The notes: generated by a model from the letters alone, not told the origin. Positions 34,310 through 43,522 are shown, numbered from the stretch's first letter. The stretch: DNA of 64,000 nucleotides from Hyphomicrobiales bacterium (GCA_900465685.1 UEGR01000007.1:1-64000), one strand, 5' to 3'. A program made the numbers and translations.

Positions 34310-35737
34310 ATGAATTACCCACGCAATCTGATCGGCTATGGCCGGAACACACCTGATCCGCGCTGGCCCGGTGGGGCCAATATAGCCGTCCAATTCGTGG
34401 TCAATTACGAAGAAGGCGCCGAGAACTGCATTCTCGACGGCGATGCGGCGTCCGAATGCCTGTTGTCCGAAATCGTCGGCGGACAGGCCTGGAACGGCCA
34501 GCGCAACCTCAACATGGAATCCATCTACGAATATGGCGCGCGTTCCGGCTTCTGGCGTCTCTGGCGCGCCTTCACGCGACGCAACATGCCCGTCACCGTC
34601 TATGGCGTGACGCTGGCTATGGCGCGCAATCCCGAAGCCGTCGCCGCGATGAAGGAAGCCGATTGGGAAATCGCCAGCCACGGCCTGCGCTGGTGGGAAT
34701 ATAAGGACGTGCCGGAAGAGGTGGAACGCGAGCATATTCGCGAAGCCGTGCGCCTGCACACCGAAGTCACTGGCTCACGCCCGCTCGGCATTTATCAGGG
34801 CAAACCGTCCGACAACACGCTGAAGCTGGTGATGGAAGAAGGCGGCTTTGTCTATTCCGCCGATTCCTATGCCGATGAGCTGCCCTATTGGGTCAAAGGT
34901 CCCAAAGGTCCGCATCTGATCGTGCCCTACACGCTCGACGCCAACGATATGCGTTTTGCAACGCCGCAAGGTTTCAATTCCGGCGACCAGTTCTACACCT
35001 ATCTAAAAGACGCCTTCGACGTGCTTTACCGCGAAGGCGCGGAAGGCGCGCCAAAAATGCTGTCCATCGGCCTGCATTGCCGTCTGGTCGGACGTCCGGG
35101 TCGCGCGGCAGCACTTGAACGTTTCCTCGATTATGTCCAGAGCCATGACAAGGTCTGGGTTGCCAAGCGCATCGACATTGCCAATCACTGGCACGAACAC
35201 CACAAGCCGAAAGTGGCCGATGTGGTGCCATCGAAGGCCAGCAAGGCCGATTTCGTGGCCCGCTATGGCAGCATTTTTGAGCATTCGCCGTGGATCGCCG
35301 AGCGCGCCTTCGACGCTGGCTTCGCTGCCGCCGAGGACACGGCCTCCGGTCTTGCCGGTGCAATGACGAAAATCTTCCGCGCAGCCTCGCCCGAAGAGCG
35401 GCTTGGCGTTTTGAATGCCCACCCGGATCTCGCCGGCAAGCTGGCGCAGGCCAAGCGCCTGACCGCCGAATCCACCGCCGAACAGGCCGGTGCCGGTCTG
35501 GACGCGCTGACCGACGCGGAAAAGCAGACATTCACCCAACTGAACGATGCCTATACGCAGAAATTCGGCTTTCCCTTCATCATCGCCGTGAAGGGGCGCA
35601 ACAAGAAGGAAATCCTCGACACGTTCCAGCGCCGCGTCGCCAATGACCGCGAGACCGAATTCGCTACCGCTTGCGCGCAAGTCGAGCGCATCGCGCTCTT
35701 GCGACTGAAGGACATCCTTCCAGAGACACTTTACTGA
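34310..35737 (+). CDS. puuE: Allantoinase PuuE fused to OHCU decarboxylase UraD
   Basis: The 475-residue protein is a fusion. Residues about 1-305 are a PuuE-type polysaccharide-deacetylase-fold allantoinase (MNYPRNLIGYGR, VNYEEGAE, EIASHGLRWWEY). Residues about 320-475 are OHCU decarboxylase (DFVARYGSIFEHSPWIAERAF, NAHPDLAGKLA, LNDAYTQKFGFPFI, RRVANDRETEF). It thus makes allantoin from OHCU and opens it to allantoate. ATG 34310 has AAGGGG eight bases upstream; the earlier in-frame start is in the leader. The next gene follows 14 bases downstream. Confidence 0.95.
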   Translation: MNYPRNLIGYGRNTPDPRWPGGANIAVQFVVNYEEGAENCILDGDAASECLLSEIVGGQAWNGQRNLNMESIYEYGARSGFWRLWRAFTRRNMPVTVYGVTLAMARNPEAVAAMKEADWEIASHGLRWWEYKDVPEEVEREHIREAVRLHTEVTGSRPLGIYQGKPSDNTLKLVMEEGGFVYSADSYADELPYWVKGPKGPHLIVPYTLDANDMRFATPQGFNSGDQFYTYLKDAFDVLYREGAEGAPKMLSIGLHCRLVGRPGRAAALERFLDYVQSHDKVWVAKRIDIANHWHEHHKPKVADVVPSKASKADFVARYGSIFEHSPWIAERAFDAGFAAAEDTASGLAGAMTKIFRAASPEERLGVLNAHPDLAGKLAQAKRLTAESTAEQAGAGLDALTDAEKQTFTQLNDAYTQKFGFPFIIAVKGRNKKEILDTFQRRVANDRETEFATACAQVERIALLRLKDILPETLY

Positions 35738-35751
35738 TCAGGAACAGGAAA

Positions 35752-36573
35752 ATGACCCGCACCTATTTCGCACCGACCGGCGGATTGCCGCCGCAGACGC
35801 AGCTTCTGACCGACCGCGCCATGTTCACGGAAGCCTATGCCGTCATTCCGAAAGGCACGTTCAGCGATATCGTGACCAGTTTCCTGCCTTTCTGGGAAAA
35901 GACCAGACTGTGGGTGATCGCGCGTCCGATGTCCGGTTTTGCCGAGACCTTCTCGCAATATATCATGGAAGTACAGCCGGGCGGCGGCAGCGACCGCGCC
36001 GAGCTTGACGACAGCGCCGAGGGCGTTCTGTTCGTGGTCGAAGGCGAAGTGACAGTCACCATTGCGGGCAAGACCCACACGCTCACCGAAGGCGGCTATG
36101 CCTATCTGCCGCCCAAGAGCGGCTGGAGCCTGCGCAACACCGCCAGCAAGACCGCGCGTTTCCACTGGGTTCGCAAGGCCTATGAATATGTGGACGGGCT
36201 CGATGTGCCGGAGCCGCTATTCCTCAATGAAAACGACATTGCCCCCTCGCCCATGCCGGACACCAATGGCGTTTGGGCGACGACGCGCTTTGTCGATCCG
36301 AACGATCTGCGCCACGACATGCATGTCACCATCGTTACCCTTGAGCCGGGCGGCGTGATCCCCTTTGCTGAAACGCATGTCATGGAGCACGGCCTCTATG
36401 TGCTGGAAGGCAAGGCAGTCTACCGGCTCAATCAGGACTGGGTGGAAGTGGAAGCCGGTGACTTCATGTGGCTGCGCGCTTTCTGCCCGCAGGCTTGCTA
36501 TGCGGGCGGTCCGGGCAAGTTCCGCTATCTGCTGTACAAGGACGTGAACCGCCATATGAAACTGACGCGATAG
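35752..36573 (+). CDS. allE: (S)-Ureidoglycine aminohydrolase
   Basis: The 273-residue bicupin begins MTRTYFAPTGGLPPQ, with SQYIMEVQPGGGSD, VVEGEVTVTIAGKTHTLTEGGYAYLPP, and second cupin HVMEHGLYVLEGKAVYRL. It belongs to the AllE/YlbA family, which removes ammonia from ureidoglycine to give ureidoglycolate. A bifunctional allantoicase role has been suggested for some family annotations but is not evident here. It is co-transcribed with puuE-uraD. ATG 35752 is chosen by family start. Confidence 0.92.
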   Translation: MTRTYFAPTGGLPPQTQLLTDRAMFTEAYAVIPKGTFSDIVTSFLPFWEKTRLWVIARPMSGFAETFSQYIMEVQPGGGSDRAELDDSAEGVLFVVEGEVTVTIAGKTHTLTEGGYAYLPPKSGWSLRNTASKTARFHWVRKAYEYVDGLDVPEPLFLNENDIAPSPMPDTNGVWATTRFVDPNDLRHDMHVTIVTLEPGGVIPFAETHVMEHGLYVLEGKAVYRLNQDWVEVEAGDFMWLRAFCPQACYAGGPGKFRYLLYKDVNRHMKLTR

Positions 36574-36589
36574 ACTGTCGTTTCAGCAC

Positions 36590-36617
36590 GGTATCCGGCC
36601 AAAATGCGCCGGATACC
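36590..36617. other. Perfect 10-bp hairpin after allE
   Basis: GGTATCCGGC (36590-36599) pairs with GCCGGATACC (36608-36617) around an 8-nt loop, 16 bases after the allE stop. There is no T-run, so it may be an mRNA 3' stabiliser or a weak terminator. Confidence 0.6.
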
Positions 36618-36828
36618 TGCCGGTCACAACTGCCGCCCTGCTATTTTCAAGCAAACATTGCAGTGAAGACTATATTAGACTTCGATAACCTTTTACGATT
36701 ATTCGCAGAAACAAGATAATTTGACGGGAATGTAGTTGAACGCACAGCTGAATTGTGCTCAATAAATTTTCAAAGCTCCCTTTTGGGTAACAGGCTTCAA
36801 AAGATCGTTTTTAGAGAGAAATATATTT

Positions 36829-37350
36829 ATGAAAAACCATCGCGCGCTCGGCCTTGCTTGCACGCTGGCAGCACTTCTGGCAACGCCTGCTTTTGCAGCC
36901 CCCCTTCCGGGCGGCGCAAGCACCCTGCAGGAAACCTATCAGGACTGGACCGTCGCCTGCCAGACGCAGAAAGACACCAGCGTCTGCACAATCCGTCAGG
37001 AGCAGAACAGCTCCCAGACTGGTCAGCGCGTCCTGACCGCTGAACTGCGTAATGTCGCGGGCGGCAAGGTTGACGGTGTTATCCTGATGCCATTCGGTCT
37101 TGATCTGGCCAAAGGTGTGACCATCAAGATCGATGATGCAGTTGGTCCGACGCTCGCATTCTCCACCTGCCTCCCGCAGGGTTGCCTTGCACCGATTAGC
37201 TTCGAACTGAAACAGGTTGCAGCCATCAAGGCGGGTGCCAATATCAACGTGACGGCAACGGCTCTCAGCCCAAGCCAGCCGGTTGCCTTCAAGATTTCAC
37301 TGAAGGGTTTCGGCAGCGCGCTTGATCGTATCAGCAATCTGACGAAGTAA
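36829..37350 (+). CDS. Invasion-associated locus B (IalB) family protein
   Basis: The 173-residue secreted protein has a signal peptide (hydrophobic about 8-22, cleavage after AFAA). The mature part starts with [11 protein letters not shown] and contains paired Cys (VAC/SVC and STCLPQGC), the IalB signature. IalB-family proteins are periplasmic or outer-membrane-associated and common in Rhizobiales; a role in invasion is known only for Bartonella. It stands alone between two hairpins. An AT-rich leader (36640-36828) precedes it. Confidence 0.88.
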   Translation: MKNHRALGLACTLAALLATPAFAAPLPGGASTLQETYQDWTVACQTQKDTSVCTIRQEQNSSQTGQRVLTAELRNVAGGKVDGVILMPFGLDLAKGVTIKIDDAVGPTLAFSTCLPQGCLAPISFELKQVAAIKAGANINVTATALSPSQPVAFKISLKGFGSALDRISNLTK

Positions 37351-37399
37351 TCGCAGAAACGAGATAGCGGATACGGTATGATATCCGCAGCATGCAACT

Positions 37400-37439
37400 A
37401 TGCCGTACGACCTTCAGGCCGTGCGGCATTTTTGTTTTC
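37400..37439 (+). terminator. Rho-independent terminator of the ialB-like gene
   Basis: A stem ATGCCGTACG / CGTGCGGCAT (one G-T pair) with a 10-base loop is followed by TTTTTGTTTT, about 50 bases after the stop. Confidence 0.8.
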
Positions 37440-37444
37440 AGCTT

Positions 37445-37500
37445 ATTGTTTGCTTTAGCGCACATCTTATCCGAAAACCGTTTCACACTTTTCGGGATGT
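37445..37500. repeat. REP-like repeat of the CCGAAAACCG...TTTTCGGGAT type
   Basis: TTAGCGCACATCTTATCCG then AAAACCGTTTCACACTTTTCGGGATGTGCTTTA follows the dyad layout of a common Rhizobiales repeat related to R1/R2. It lies just after the ialB terminator and next to the MATE gene stop. Confidence 0.55.
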
Positions 37501-37503
37501 GCT

Positions 37504-38916
37504 TTACGCGAGCGTTCTGGAAATATGGGCCAGATGCCTGCGCCAGCGCAAAGTCATCATCACGGCAACAATGCCAAGACCGGCGGCAAGGCCAAGCCAG
37601 ATGCCCTGCCCGCCCATGCCAAACTTGAAGGCGAGCAGCGCGCCAAGCGGCAGCCCCACACCCCAATAGCCAAGCAGCGCCAGAAACATCGGAACACGGG
37701 TGTCACGCATGCCGCGCAACATGCCCGCAGCAACCGCCTGTGCGCCGTCAACCGTCTGGAACAGAGCGGCCAGCGCAAGGAAGCTGACGGCCAGTTCCAT
37801 GACGGCCAGATTTTCCGGATCATGCAGATCGAGAAACACGCCGATGAACAGGCGCGGGATCAGCACCATCAGGAGACCCATGATCATCATGAAGCCAACC
37901 CCCAGCGCATAGGCGCTCCAGCCCGCATAAGCCACCGCCCTGGGATTGCCCGCACCATAAGCGCGTCCAACGCGCACGGTCGCCACCTGCCCGAAACCGA
38001 GCGGCACCATGAAGCTGAGCGACGCGATCTGGATCGCCACGGCATGGGCCGCCATAGCGGTCGCGCTGATCCGGCCCATCATGACGACAGCGGCATAGAA
38101 GATCGAAGTTTCGAACACGAAAGTCAGCGCCATCGGAAAGCCGATGCGCCACAGCTCACGCAGGCGCGGCCAGTCGGGACGCCAGAACCGGCCGAACAGG
38201 TGATAGCGGCGGAAACGGCGATGACGCAGCGTGATCGCCGCCATGCCAAGAAACATCATTGTGCTGGAAAGCGTGGTCGCAATACCAGCGCCATGCAGTT
38301 CCATGCGCGGAAATCCGAAATGACCGAAGATCAGCGTCCATCCGGCCAGCGCGTTGAAGCCGATCGCTGCGCCTGCAATCAGCAATGTCCACATGGGCTT
38401 TTCCATCGCCGCGAAGAACGAGCGCAACACGATGTAGAACAGATAGGGCAGCAGCGCCCATTGCAGCGTGTGCATGAAGTCGGTCGAGCGCGCTGCGATA
38501 TCCGGCTGCTGTCCGAGGAACAGGAATATCTCCTCGCAATGCCACAGCACGACCCAGATCGGGATCGAGATGATGATCGCCGTCCAGAAGCCCTGACGGA
38601 CCGTGCGGCGCACATCGCGCACCGAATGGCGGTTCTTGCCGAGCGCGATGGCGATCATCGGCATGACAGCCGAAACAAGTCCCATCGAGAAGATGACCAG
38701 CGTGTGGTAGAAGCTCGTGGCCAGAAGCGCCGAGGCCAGCGTATCCTTGCCCAGACGCCCGATGAAGATAATGTCGGTTGCCGTCAATGCGGCTTGCGAA
38801 ACATTGGTCAGGATCAGCGGCCAGCCAAGTTTCAGCGCCGCGGAAAGTTCCCTGCGCAAACGCTGCACGCTGTTCTGGTGGGGCTCATGAAAGCCCACAT
38901 TGGTTGTACTGCTCAC
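37504..38916 (-). CDS. MATE-family multidrug/Na+ efflux transporter (NorM-like)
   Basis: The 470-residue membrane protein has twelve predicted helices in two related halves: GWPLILTNVSQAALTATDIIFIGRLG, then GFPMALTFVFETSIFYAAVVMMGRIS. The conserved GFGQVATVRVGRAYGAGN loop fits the NorM subgroup. It probably exports cationic drugs or metabolites by Na+ or H+ antiport. No regulator lies beside it. The ATG is the first of the frame. Confidence 0.9.
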   Translation of the reverse strand: MSSTTNVGFHEPHQNSVQRLRRELSAALKLGWPLILTNVSQAALTATDIIFIGRLGKDTLASALLATSFYHTLVIFSMGLVSAVMPMIAIALGKNRHSVRDVRRTVRQGFWTAIIISIPIWVVLWHCEEIFLFLGQQPDIAARSTDFMHTLQWALLPYLFYIVLRSFFAAMEKPMWTLLIAGAAIGFNALAGWTLIFGHFGFPRMELHGAGIATTLSSTMMFLGMAAITLRHRRFRRYHLFGRFWRPDWPRLRELWRIGFPMALTFVFETSIFYAAVVMMGRISATAMAAHAVAIQIASLSFMVPLGFGQVATVRVGRAYGAGNPRAVAYAGWSAYALGVGFMMIMGLLMVLIPRLFIGVFLDLHDPENLAVMELAVSFLALAALFQTVDGAQAVAAGMLRGMRDTRVPMFLALLGYWGVGLPLGALLAFKFGMGGQGIWLGLAAGLGIVAVMMTLRWRRHLAHISRTLA

Positions 38917-39385
38917 ATTCCACTCCCCAGAATCATCCAGAGAGCCGTCACCCCGCCGGATAATTCAAAACCTGAAAACCACGCGCCGAGACATCAAAGA
39001 CTCAGAGACCGGGTCAATCTGAGGAGAGTGGCGTCGCGTTACGATCATCGACCGTCCCATGCCGGCTAAGAGCCGCGCGTTGCTTTTCAAAAACAACGGC
39101 GCCCCAGCTTTTCGGGTTGCTCAATTTCAATGGGGAACGTTTTGCATGTTCCTGAAATTGATCCGGAGCCAAGCGGGCTGCGCATCGATATGCACAATTT
39201 AGCAGCACATGGATATCAGACTTGCTTAAAAGAGCAACACATCTTGAGACGTAAATTCTAACGAGCTGACACGCCGGGAAACCAGTTTTCACAGTCGTTA
39301 TGAAAGCGCCCTTTACCGCCCGATAAATATTGACCCGGCGCTAGACCCAGCTACAAATATACTTGTTGTATTTTGCGAGGTTCCC
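38917..39385. other. 469-bp intergenic region between MATE and racemase-family genes
   Basis: No credible gene: a 92-codon minus-strand frame at 39014-39292 lacks homology, a ribosome site and coding bias. Near the right end, ACAAATATACTTGT (39353-39366) is a near-perfect palindrome 20 bp before the next ATG and may be an operator of the GntR/FadR kind. Confidence 0.45.
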
Positions 39386-40414
39386 ATGCGCAGCACCAAG
39401 GTTATCCATATTGTCGGCTGTCACGCGGAAGGCGAAGTCGGCGATGTTATCGTCGGCGGTGTCGCGCCGCCGCCGGGTGACACGGTGTGGGAGCAGTCGC
39501 GCTTTATCGCCAGTGACGAAACCTTGCGTAATTTTGTGCTGAACGAGCCGCGCGGCGGCGTGTTCCGTCACATCAATCTGCTGGTGCCGCCGAAAGACCC
39601 GCGTGCGCAGATGGGGTTCATCATCATGGAGCCTGCCGATACGCCGCCAATGTCGGGCTCGAATTCGATCTGCGTTTCAACTGTGCTGCTCGACAGCGGC
39701 ATTATCCCGATGCAGGAGCCGGTGACGCGCATGGTGCTGGAAGCGCCCGGCGGCCTCATTGAGGTGGAAGCCGAGTGCCGCAACGGCAAGGCCGAGCGCA
39801 TCAGCGTGCGCAACGTGCCGTCTTTCGCCGACCGGCTGGATGCTGCGCTTGAAGTCGAGGGGCTTGGCACCATTACCGTCGATACGGCCTATGGCGGCGA
39901 CAGTTTCGTCCTTATCGAGGCCGCGCAGATCGGCATGAAGATCGAGCCGGGTCAGGCGCGTGAACTGGCCGAGATCGGCGTGAAGATCACCAAGGCCGCC
40001 AATGAGCAGCTTGGTTTTCGCCACCCGGAAAAGGACTGGAACCACATTTCGTTTTGCCAGATCACCGAGCCGGTCACACGCGAAGGCGATGTTCTGACGG
40101 GCGTCAACACGGTGGCGATCCGTCCGGCCAAGCTCGACCGTTCACCGACGGGCACCGGCTGCTCGGCACGCATGGCCGTGCTGCACGCCAAGGGCCAGAT
40201 GAAAGTGGGTGAGCGCTTCATCGGCAAATCTGTGCTTGGCACCGAGTTTCACTGCCGGCTGGACAGGCTGACCGAGCTTGGCGGCAAACCCGCCATCAGC
40301 CCGATCATTTCCGGTCGCGGATGGGTGACGGGCACCTCGCAGCTGATGCTCGATCCCAGCGATCCGTTTCCGGGTGGGTATCGGCTGTCCGACACCTGGC
40401 CCCGGGGCGAATAA
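39386..40414 (+). CDS. Proline racemase superfamily protein (hydroxyproline epimerase/dehydratase-like, variant active site)
   Basis: The 342-residue protein matches the superfamily along its length ([38 protein letters not shown]). The first catalytic Cys is Ser90 (MSGSNS instead of MCGHG) and the second is Thr255 (SPTGTGCS instead of SPCGTGTS), with Cys259 four residues on. Proline racemases and 4-hydroxyproline epimerases have Cys/Cys; 3-hydroxyproline dehydratases are known with one Cys replaced. So a racemase role is doubtful, and a dehydratase or other role is more likely. No hydroxyproline pathway genes are adjacent. Confidence 0.82.
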   Translation: MRSTKVIHIVGCHAEGEVGDVIVGGVAPPPGDTVWEQSRFIASDETLRNFVLNEPRGGVFRHINLLVPPKDPRAQMGFIIMEPADTPPMSGSNSICVSTVLLDSGIIPMQEPVTRMVLEAPGGLIEVEAECRNGKAERISVRNVPSFADRLDAALEVEGLGTITVDTAYGGDSFVLIEAAQIGMKIEPGQARELAEIGVKITKAANEQLGFRHPEKDWNHISFCQITEPVTREGDVLTGVNTVAIRPAKLDRSPTGTGCSARMAVLHAKGQMKVGERFIGKSVLGTEFHCRLDRLTELGGKPAISPIISGRGWVTGTSQLMLDPSDPFPGGYRLSDTWPRGE

Positions 40415-40472
40415 TATTCAGGTGCACCTTCTTTGCCGCCGCTCTTCTGACCTCTTTATCGAGCGCCACACC

Positions 40473-40612
40473 CATCACCCTGAGGTGCGGAGCGAAGCGC
40501 AGCCTCGAAGGGCGAGGTCCAGATGGAACAGGCAACGCAACGCTGGTCTCCCACGCCCTCGTTTCTTCGCTCCTTCGATCCTTCGAGACGGCCCTGCGGG
40601 CCTCCTCAGGAT
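40473..40612. repeat. CTCATCCTGAGG-type inverted repeat, copy 2
   Basis: It begins CATCACCCTGAGGTGCGGAG, contains AGCCTCGAAGG, and ends CCTCCTCAGGAT. It is related to 22278-22397 but in the opposite internal order. It lies between the racemase-family gene and the terminator. Confidence 0.65.
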
Positions 40613-40646
40613 AAAGGCCGGTTGAAGCAAGAGCAAAGTGTGCAAT

Positions 40647-40673
40647 AAAAAACCCCGCCTAAGCGGGGTTTTT
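40647..40673. terminator. Bidirectional Rho-independent terminator
   Basis: AAAAAACCCCGC / GCGGGGTTTTT stem with a four-base loop and A/T runs on both sides, between convergent genes (racemase-family gene on plus, carboxyspermidine dehydrogenase on minus). Confidence 0.9.
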
Positions 40674-40694
40674 CGATAGCGTAAAGCTATAACC

Positions 40695-41936
40695 TCACGC
40701 GAAGTCCAGCGCGCGGTCGCCGTTTTCATCCTTGATACGGGATGGCAGGCCGATATGGTTCAGGATGTTCAGGAAAGGCTTCGGGTTCAGCTCTTCCACA
40801 TTGACCATCTTCTTCACGTCCCATTCGCCGGAAGCGATCAGGATTGCAGCGGCAACCGGCGGAACGCCAGCGGTATAGGAAATGCCCTGCGAACCCACTT
40901 CGTTGTAAGCGTCCTTATGGTCGGCAACGTTATAGATGAAGACTTCCTTCTCCTTGCCGTCCTTGGTGCCCTTGACGAAATCGCCAATGCAGGTCTTGCC
41001 CGTATAATCAGGCGCCAGCGACGACGGATCGGGCAGCACGGCCTTGACCACCTTGAGCGGCACGACTTCCAGACCTTCAGCGGTCTTGACCGGCTGTTCG
41101 GACAGGAGGCCGAGATTGTTCAGAACCGTGAAGACGTTGATGTAGTGATCGCCAAAGCCCATCCAGAAACGGACATCCGCATTCGGATAGTTCTTGGACA
41201 GTGAATGCACTTCATCATGGCCGGTCATATAGGCCTTGCTCGGACCGACGACGGGCAGATCGAACGTGTGGCCGACTTCGAACATCTTGTTCGACTGCCA
41301 GGCACCCTCCTGCCAGGAATAGACCGTGCCGGTGAATTCGCGGAAATTGATTTCCGGGTCGAAATTGGTCGAGAACCAGCGGCCATGCGAACCGGCATTG
41401 ATGTCGACGATATCGATGGACTTCACTTCATCCAGATAATCGTCAGCGGCCAGACGCGCATAGGCGTTGACCACACCCGGGTCGAAGCCGATGCCGAGAA
41501 TGGCGGTGATGCCCTTCTCTTCGCATTCCTTGAGGTGCTTCCATTCGTAATTGCCATACCATGGCGGCGTTTCGCAGATCTTCTTCGGATCTTCGTGAAT
41601 GGCCGTGTCCATATAGGCAACGCCCGTATCGATACAGGCGCGAAGAACCGACATATTGAGGAAGGCCGAGCCGACATTGATGACGATCTGAACGCCCGTC
41701 TTCTGGATCAGAGCCTTGGTGGCTTCAACATCCAGAGCATCCAGCGCATGCGCTTCCAGCTTCACCTCGGTCTTGAGGCTCTTCTTTTCATGCACGCTAT
41801 CGATAATCTTGCGGCATTTCTCAACCGTGCGGGACGCAATATGGATATCGCCCAATATGTCAGAGTTTTGCGCACATTTATGTGCAACAACCTGTGCCAC
41901 GCCCCCGGCGCCGATAATGAGAACGTTCTTCTTCAT
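40695..41936 (-). CDS. Carboxy(nor)spermidine dehydrogenase (saccharopine dehydrogenase family)
   Basis: The 412-residue protein has an N-terminal NAD(P) site VLIIGAGGVAQVVAHKC and the LYS9-like C-terminal domain with GIGFDPGVVNAYA and WMGFGDHYINVF. It precedes carboxynorspermidine decarboxylase on the genome, so I assign it to the alternative route that makes spermidine from putrescine and aspartate semialdehyde. ATG 41936 is chosen because the Rossmann strand should start at residue 3-4; GAGGA is about 12 bases upstream. It follows nspC after 112 bp. Confidence 0.92.
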   Translation of the reverse strand: MKKNVLIIGAGGVAQVVAHKCAQNSDILGDIHIASRTVEKCRKIIDSVHEKKSLKTEVKLEAHALDALDVEATKALIQKTGVQIVINVGSAFLNMSVLRACIDTGVAYMDTAIHEDPKKICETPPWYGNYEWKHLKECEEKGITAILGIGFDPGVVNAYARLAADDYLDEVKSIDIVDINAGSHGRWFSTNFDPEINFREFTGTVYSWQEGAWQSNKMFEVGHTFDLPVVGPSKAYMTGHDEVHSLSKNYPNADVRFWMGFGDHYINVFTVLNNLGLLSEQPVKTAEGLEVVPLKVVKAVLPDPSSLAPDYTGKTCIGDFVKGTKDGKEKEVFIYNVADHKDAYNEVGSQGISYTAGVPPVAAAILIASGEWDVKKMVNVEELNPKPFLNILNHIGLPSRIKDENGDRALDFA

Positions 41937-42048
41937 TTTCTGTCGATGCTTCCTCTTCCAGCGGTTTCCCGCCATCTATTGACCGTCCCGATTGCCTTCT
42001 CATTCGGAACACATGAGTTCGTTGCAGCCTGAAGCCGCAACAGGATCT

Positions 42049-43146
42049 TTAGGAAAGCGACCCTTCAAAATCCGCGAAAGTGAATTCGCGGACAACATTG
42101 ACCGTGCCATCAAGTTCACGCACGGCAATCGCAGGCATCTTCACGCCATTGAACCAGTTTTTCTTGACCATCGTATAACCGGCGGCATCCGCAAAAGAGA
42201 GGCGGTCGCCGACCTTCAGCTCCTGACCAAAGTTGAACTCGCCGAACACATCGCCCGCCAGGCACGACTTGCCGCAGACCATGTAACGATGCTCGCCTTC
42301 ATTCGGCTCCATCTTCGCGGTTTCGCGATAGATCAGCAGATCGAGCATATGGGCTTCGATCGAGCTGTCGACGATGGCGAGGTTCTTGCCGTTGAACAGC
42401 GTGTCGAGAACCGTCACTTCCAGCGTCGTGGTCTTGGTGATCGAGGCTTCGCCGGGCTCCAGATAGACCTGCACGCCAAACTTTTCCGAAAACGCCTTCA
42501 GACGCGCGCAGAATTCATCGACCGGATAATTCTCACCGGTGAAATGAATGCCGCCGCCAAGGCTGACCCATTCAACCCGATGCAGAAGCGAGCCGAACTT
42601 GTCTTCGATCTCCGTCAGCATCTTGTCGAACAGACCGAAATCGGAGTTTTCGCAATTGTTGTGAATCATGAAGCCGGTGACGCGGTCCATGACCTTCTCG
42701 ACCTTCGCCACATCCCATTCGCCAAGGCGGCTGAACGGCCGCGCCGGATCGGCGAGATCGAAGCTCGATGACGACACGCCCGGATTGAGACGCAGGCCGC
42801 GCTTGATATGCGCCGCCTTATCGGCAAAGCGATCCAGCTGGCCGATGGAATTGAAGATGATCTTGTCGGCATTGGCGATGACTTCGTCGATCTCGTGATC
42901 GGCATAGGCAACGCTATAGGCGTGGGTTTCGCCGCCAAATTTCTCGTGGCCGAGACGCACTTCATTGAGCGAGGACGAGGTCGTGCCGTCCATATACTGG
43001 CTCATGAAATCGAACACCGACCATGTCGCGAAGCATTTCAGCGCCAAAAGCGCCTTCGCACCGGACTTCTCGCGCACATAGGCGATCTTTTCCATGTTGC
43101 GCTTCAGCTTGGTCTTGTCGATCAGGTAATAAGGCGTCTGGATCAT
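42049..43146 (-). CDS. nspC: Carboxynorspermidine/carboxyspermidine decarboxylase
   Basis: The 365-residue PLP enzyme of the alanine racemase fold group IV has the PLP Lys in LLALKCF, a Gly-rich phosphate loop VSLGGGIHFT, EPGEA, and Cys in GKSCLAGDVFGE. It decarboxylates carboxy(nor)spermidine to (nor)spermidine. ATG 43146 (MIQTPYYLIDK) is the family start; the 19 codons upstream are leader. A 23-bp palindrome lies upstream at 43209-43231. Confidence 0.94.
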   Translation of the reverse strand: MIQTPYYLIDKTKLKRNMEKIAYVREKSGAKALLALKCFATWSVFDFMSQYMDGTTSSSLNEVRLGHEKFGGETHAYSVAYADHEIDEVIANADKIIFNSIGQLDRFADKAAHIKRGLRLNPGVSSSSFDLADPARPFSRLGEWDVAKVEKVMDRVTGFMIHNNCENSDFGLFDKMLTEIEDKFGSLLHRVEWVSLGGGIHFTGENYPVDEFCARLKAFSEKFGVQVYLEPGEASITKTTTLEVTVLDTLFNGKNLAIVDSSIEAHMLDLLIYRETAKMEPNEGEHRYMVCGKSCLAGDVFGEFNFGQELKVGDRLSFADAAGYTMVKKNWFNGVKMPAIAVRELDGTVNVVREFTFADFEGSLS

Positions 43147-43208
43147 GGCTCTTCGGGTCGTCCAATGGGGAAATCTGGCCTGTCCAGCAAGGCTGGTCGC
43201 CACGTTGG

Positions 43209-43231
43209 GAAGAAGCGTCAGACGCTTCTTC
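43209..43231. promoter_or_regulatory. Perfect 23-bp palindrome upstream of nspC
   Basis: GAAGAAGCGTC, then one A, then GACGCTTCTTC: a perfect 11-bp inverted repeat 63 bp upstream of the nspC ATG. Without a T-run on the nspC side it is more likely an operator or 5' UTR hairpin than a terminator. It could regulate polyamine synthesis. Confidence 0.5.
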
Positions 43232-43505
43232 TGGAATTATTCAAAGGCTTATAGGAAGCTTGTGACAGAAACACAAATCCGCCACAGCGCCATCGAGAAA
43301 AATTTCCCCATAAGCTGTCGCGGATCACTTCTGTTTTGGCTGCCCTGCCTTCAACGGTTGGCCCTGATATAGAGCTTTTCGCCAGAATTTGAACCCCTTA
43401 CAAGCTTCTCCCTTGTTTTGATTGAAAGTCTTTGTGCACAGGCCCTGCTTCCTGCGTCCGATTGACGGCTCTATCATTGCCTGAAAAGTTGCCCGGATAA
43501 TTAAA

Positions 43506-43522
43506 CAAGCATTTGCTTGACA
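43506..43522 (+). promoter_or_regulatory. Probable promoter/operator of the MFS gene
   Basis: CAAGCATTTGCTTG is a perfect palindrome (43506-43519) that overlaps a TTGACA -35 (43517-43522). A weak -10 (TAGCGA) follows after 17 bases at 43540-43545. The layout suggests a repressor that blocks RNA polymerase. Confidence 0.45.

Noticed and set aside
37525..39069. A 514-codon plus-strand open frame opposite the MATE gene
   Set aside because: No membrane or other domain; the minus strand has a complete transporter.
39014..39292. A 92-codon minus-strand frame in the intergenic region
   Set aside because: No Shine-Dalgarno, odd amino acid composition and no conserved motif; considered non-coding.
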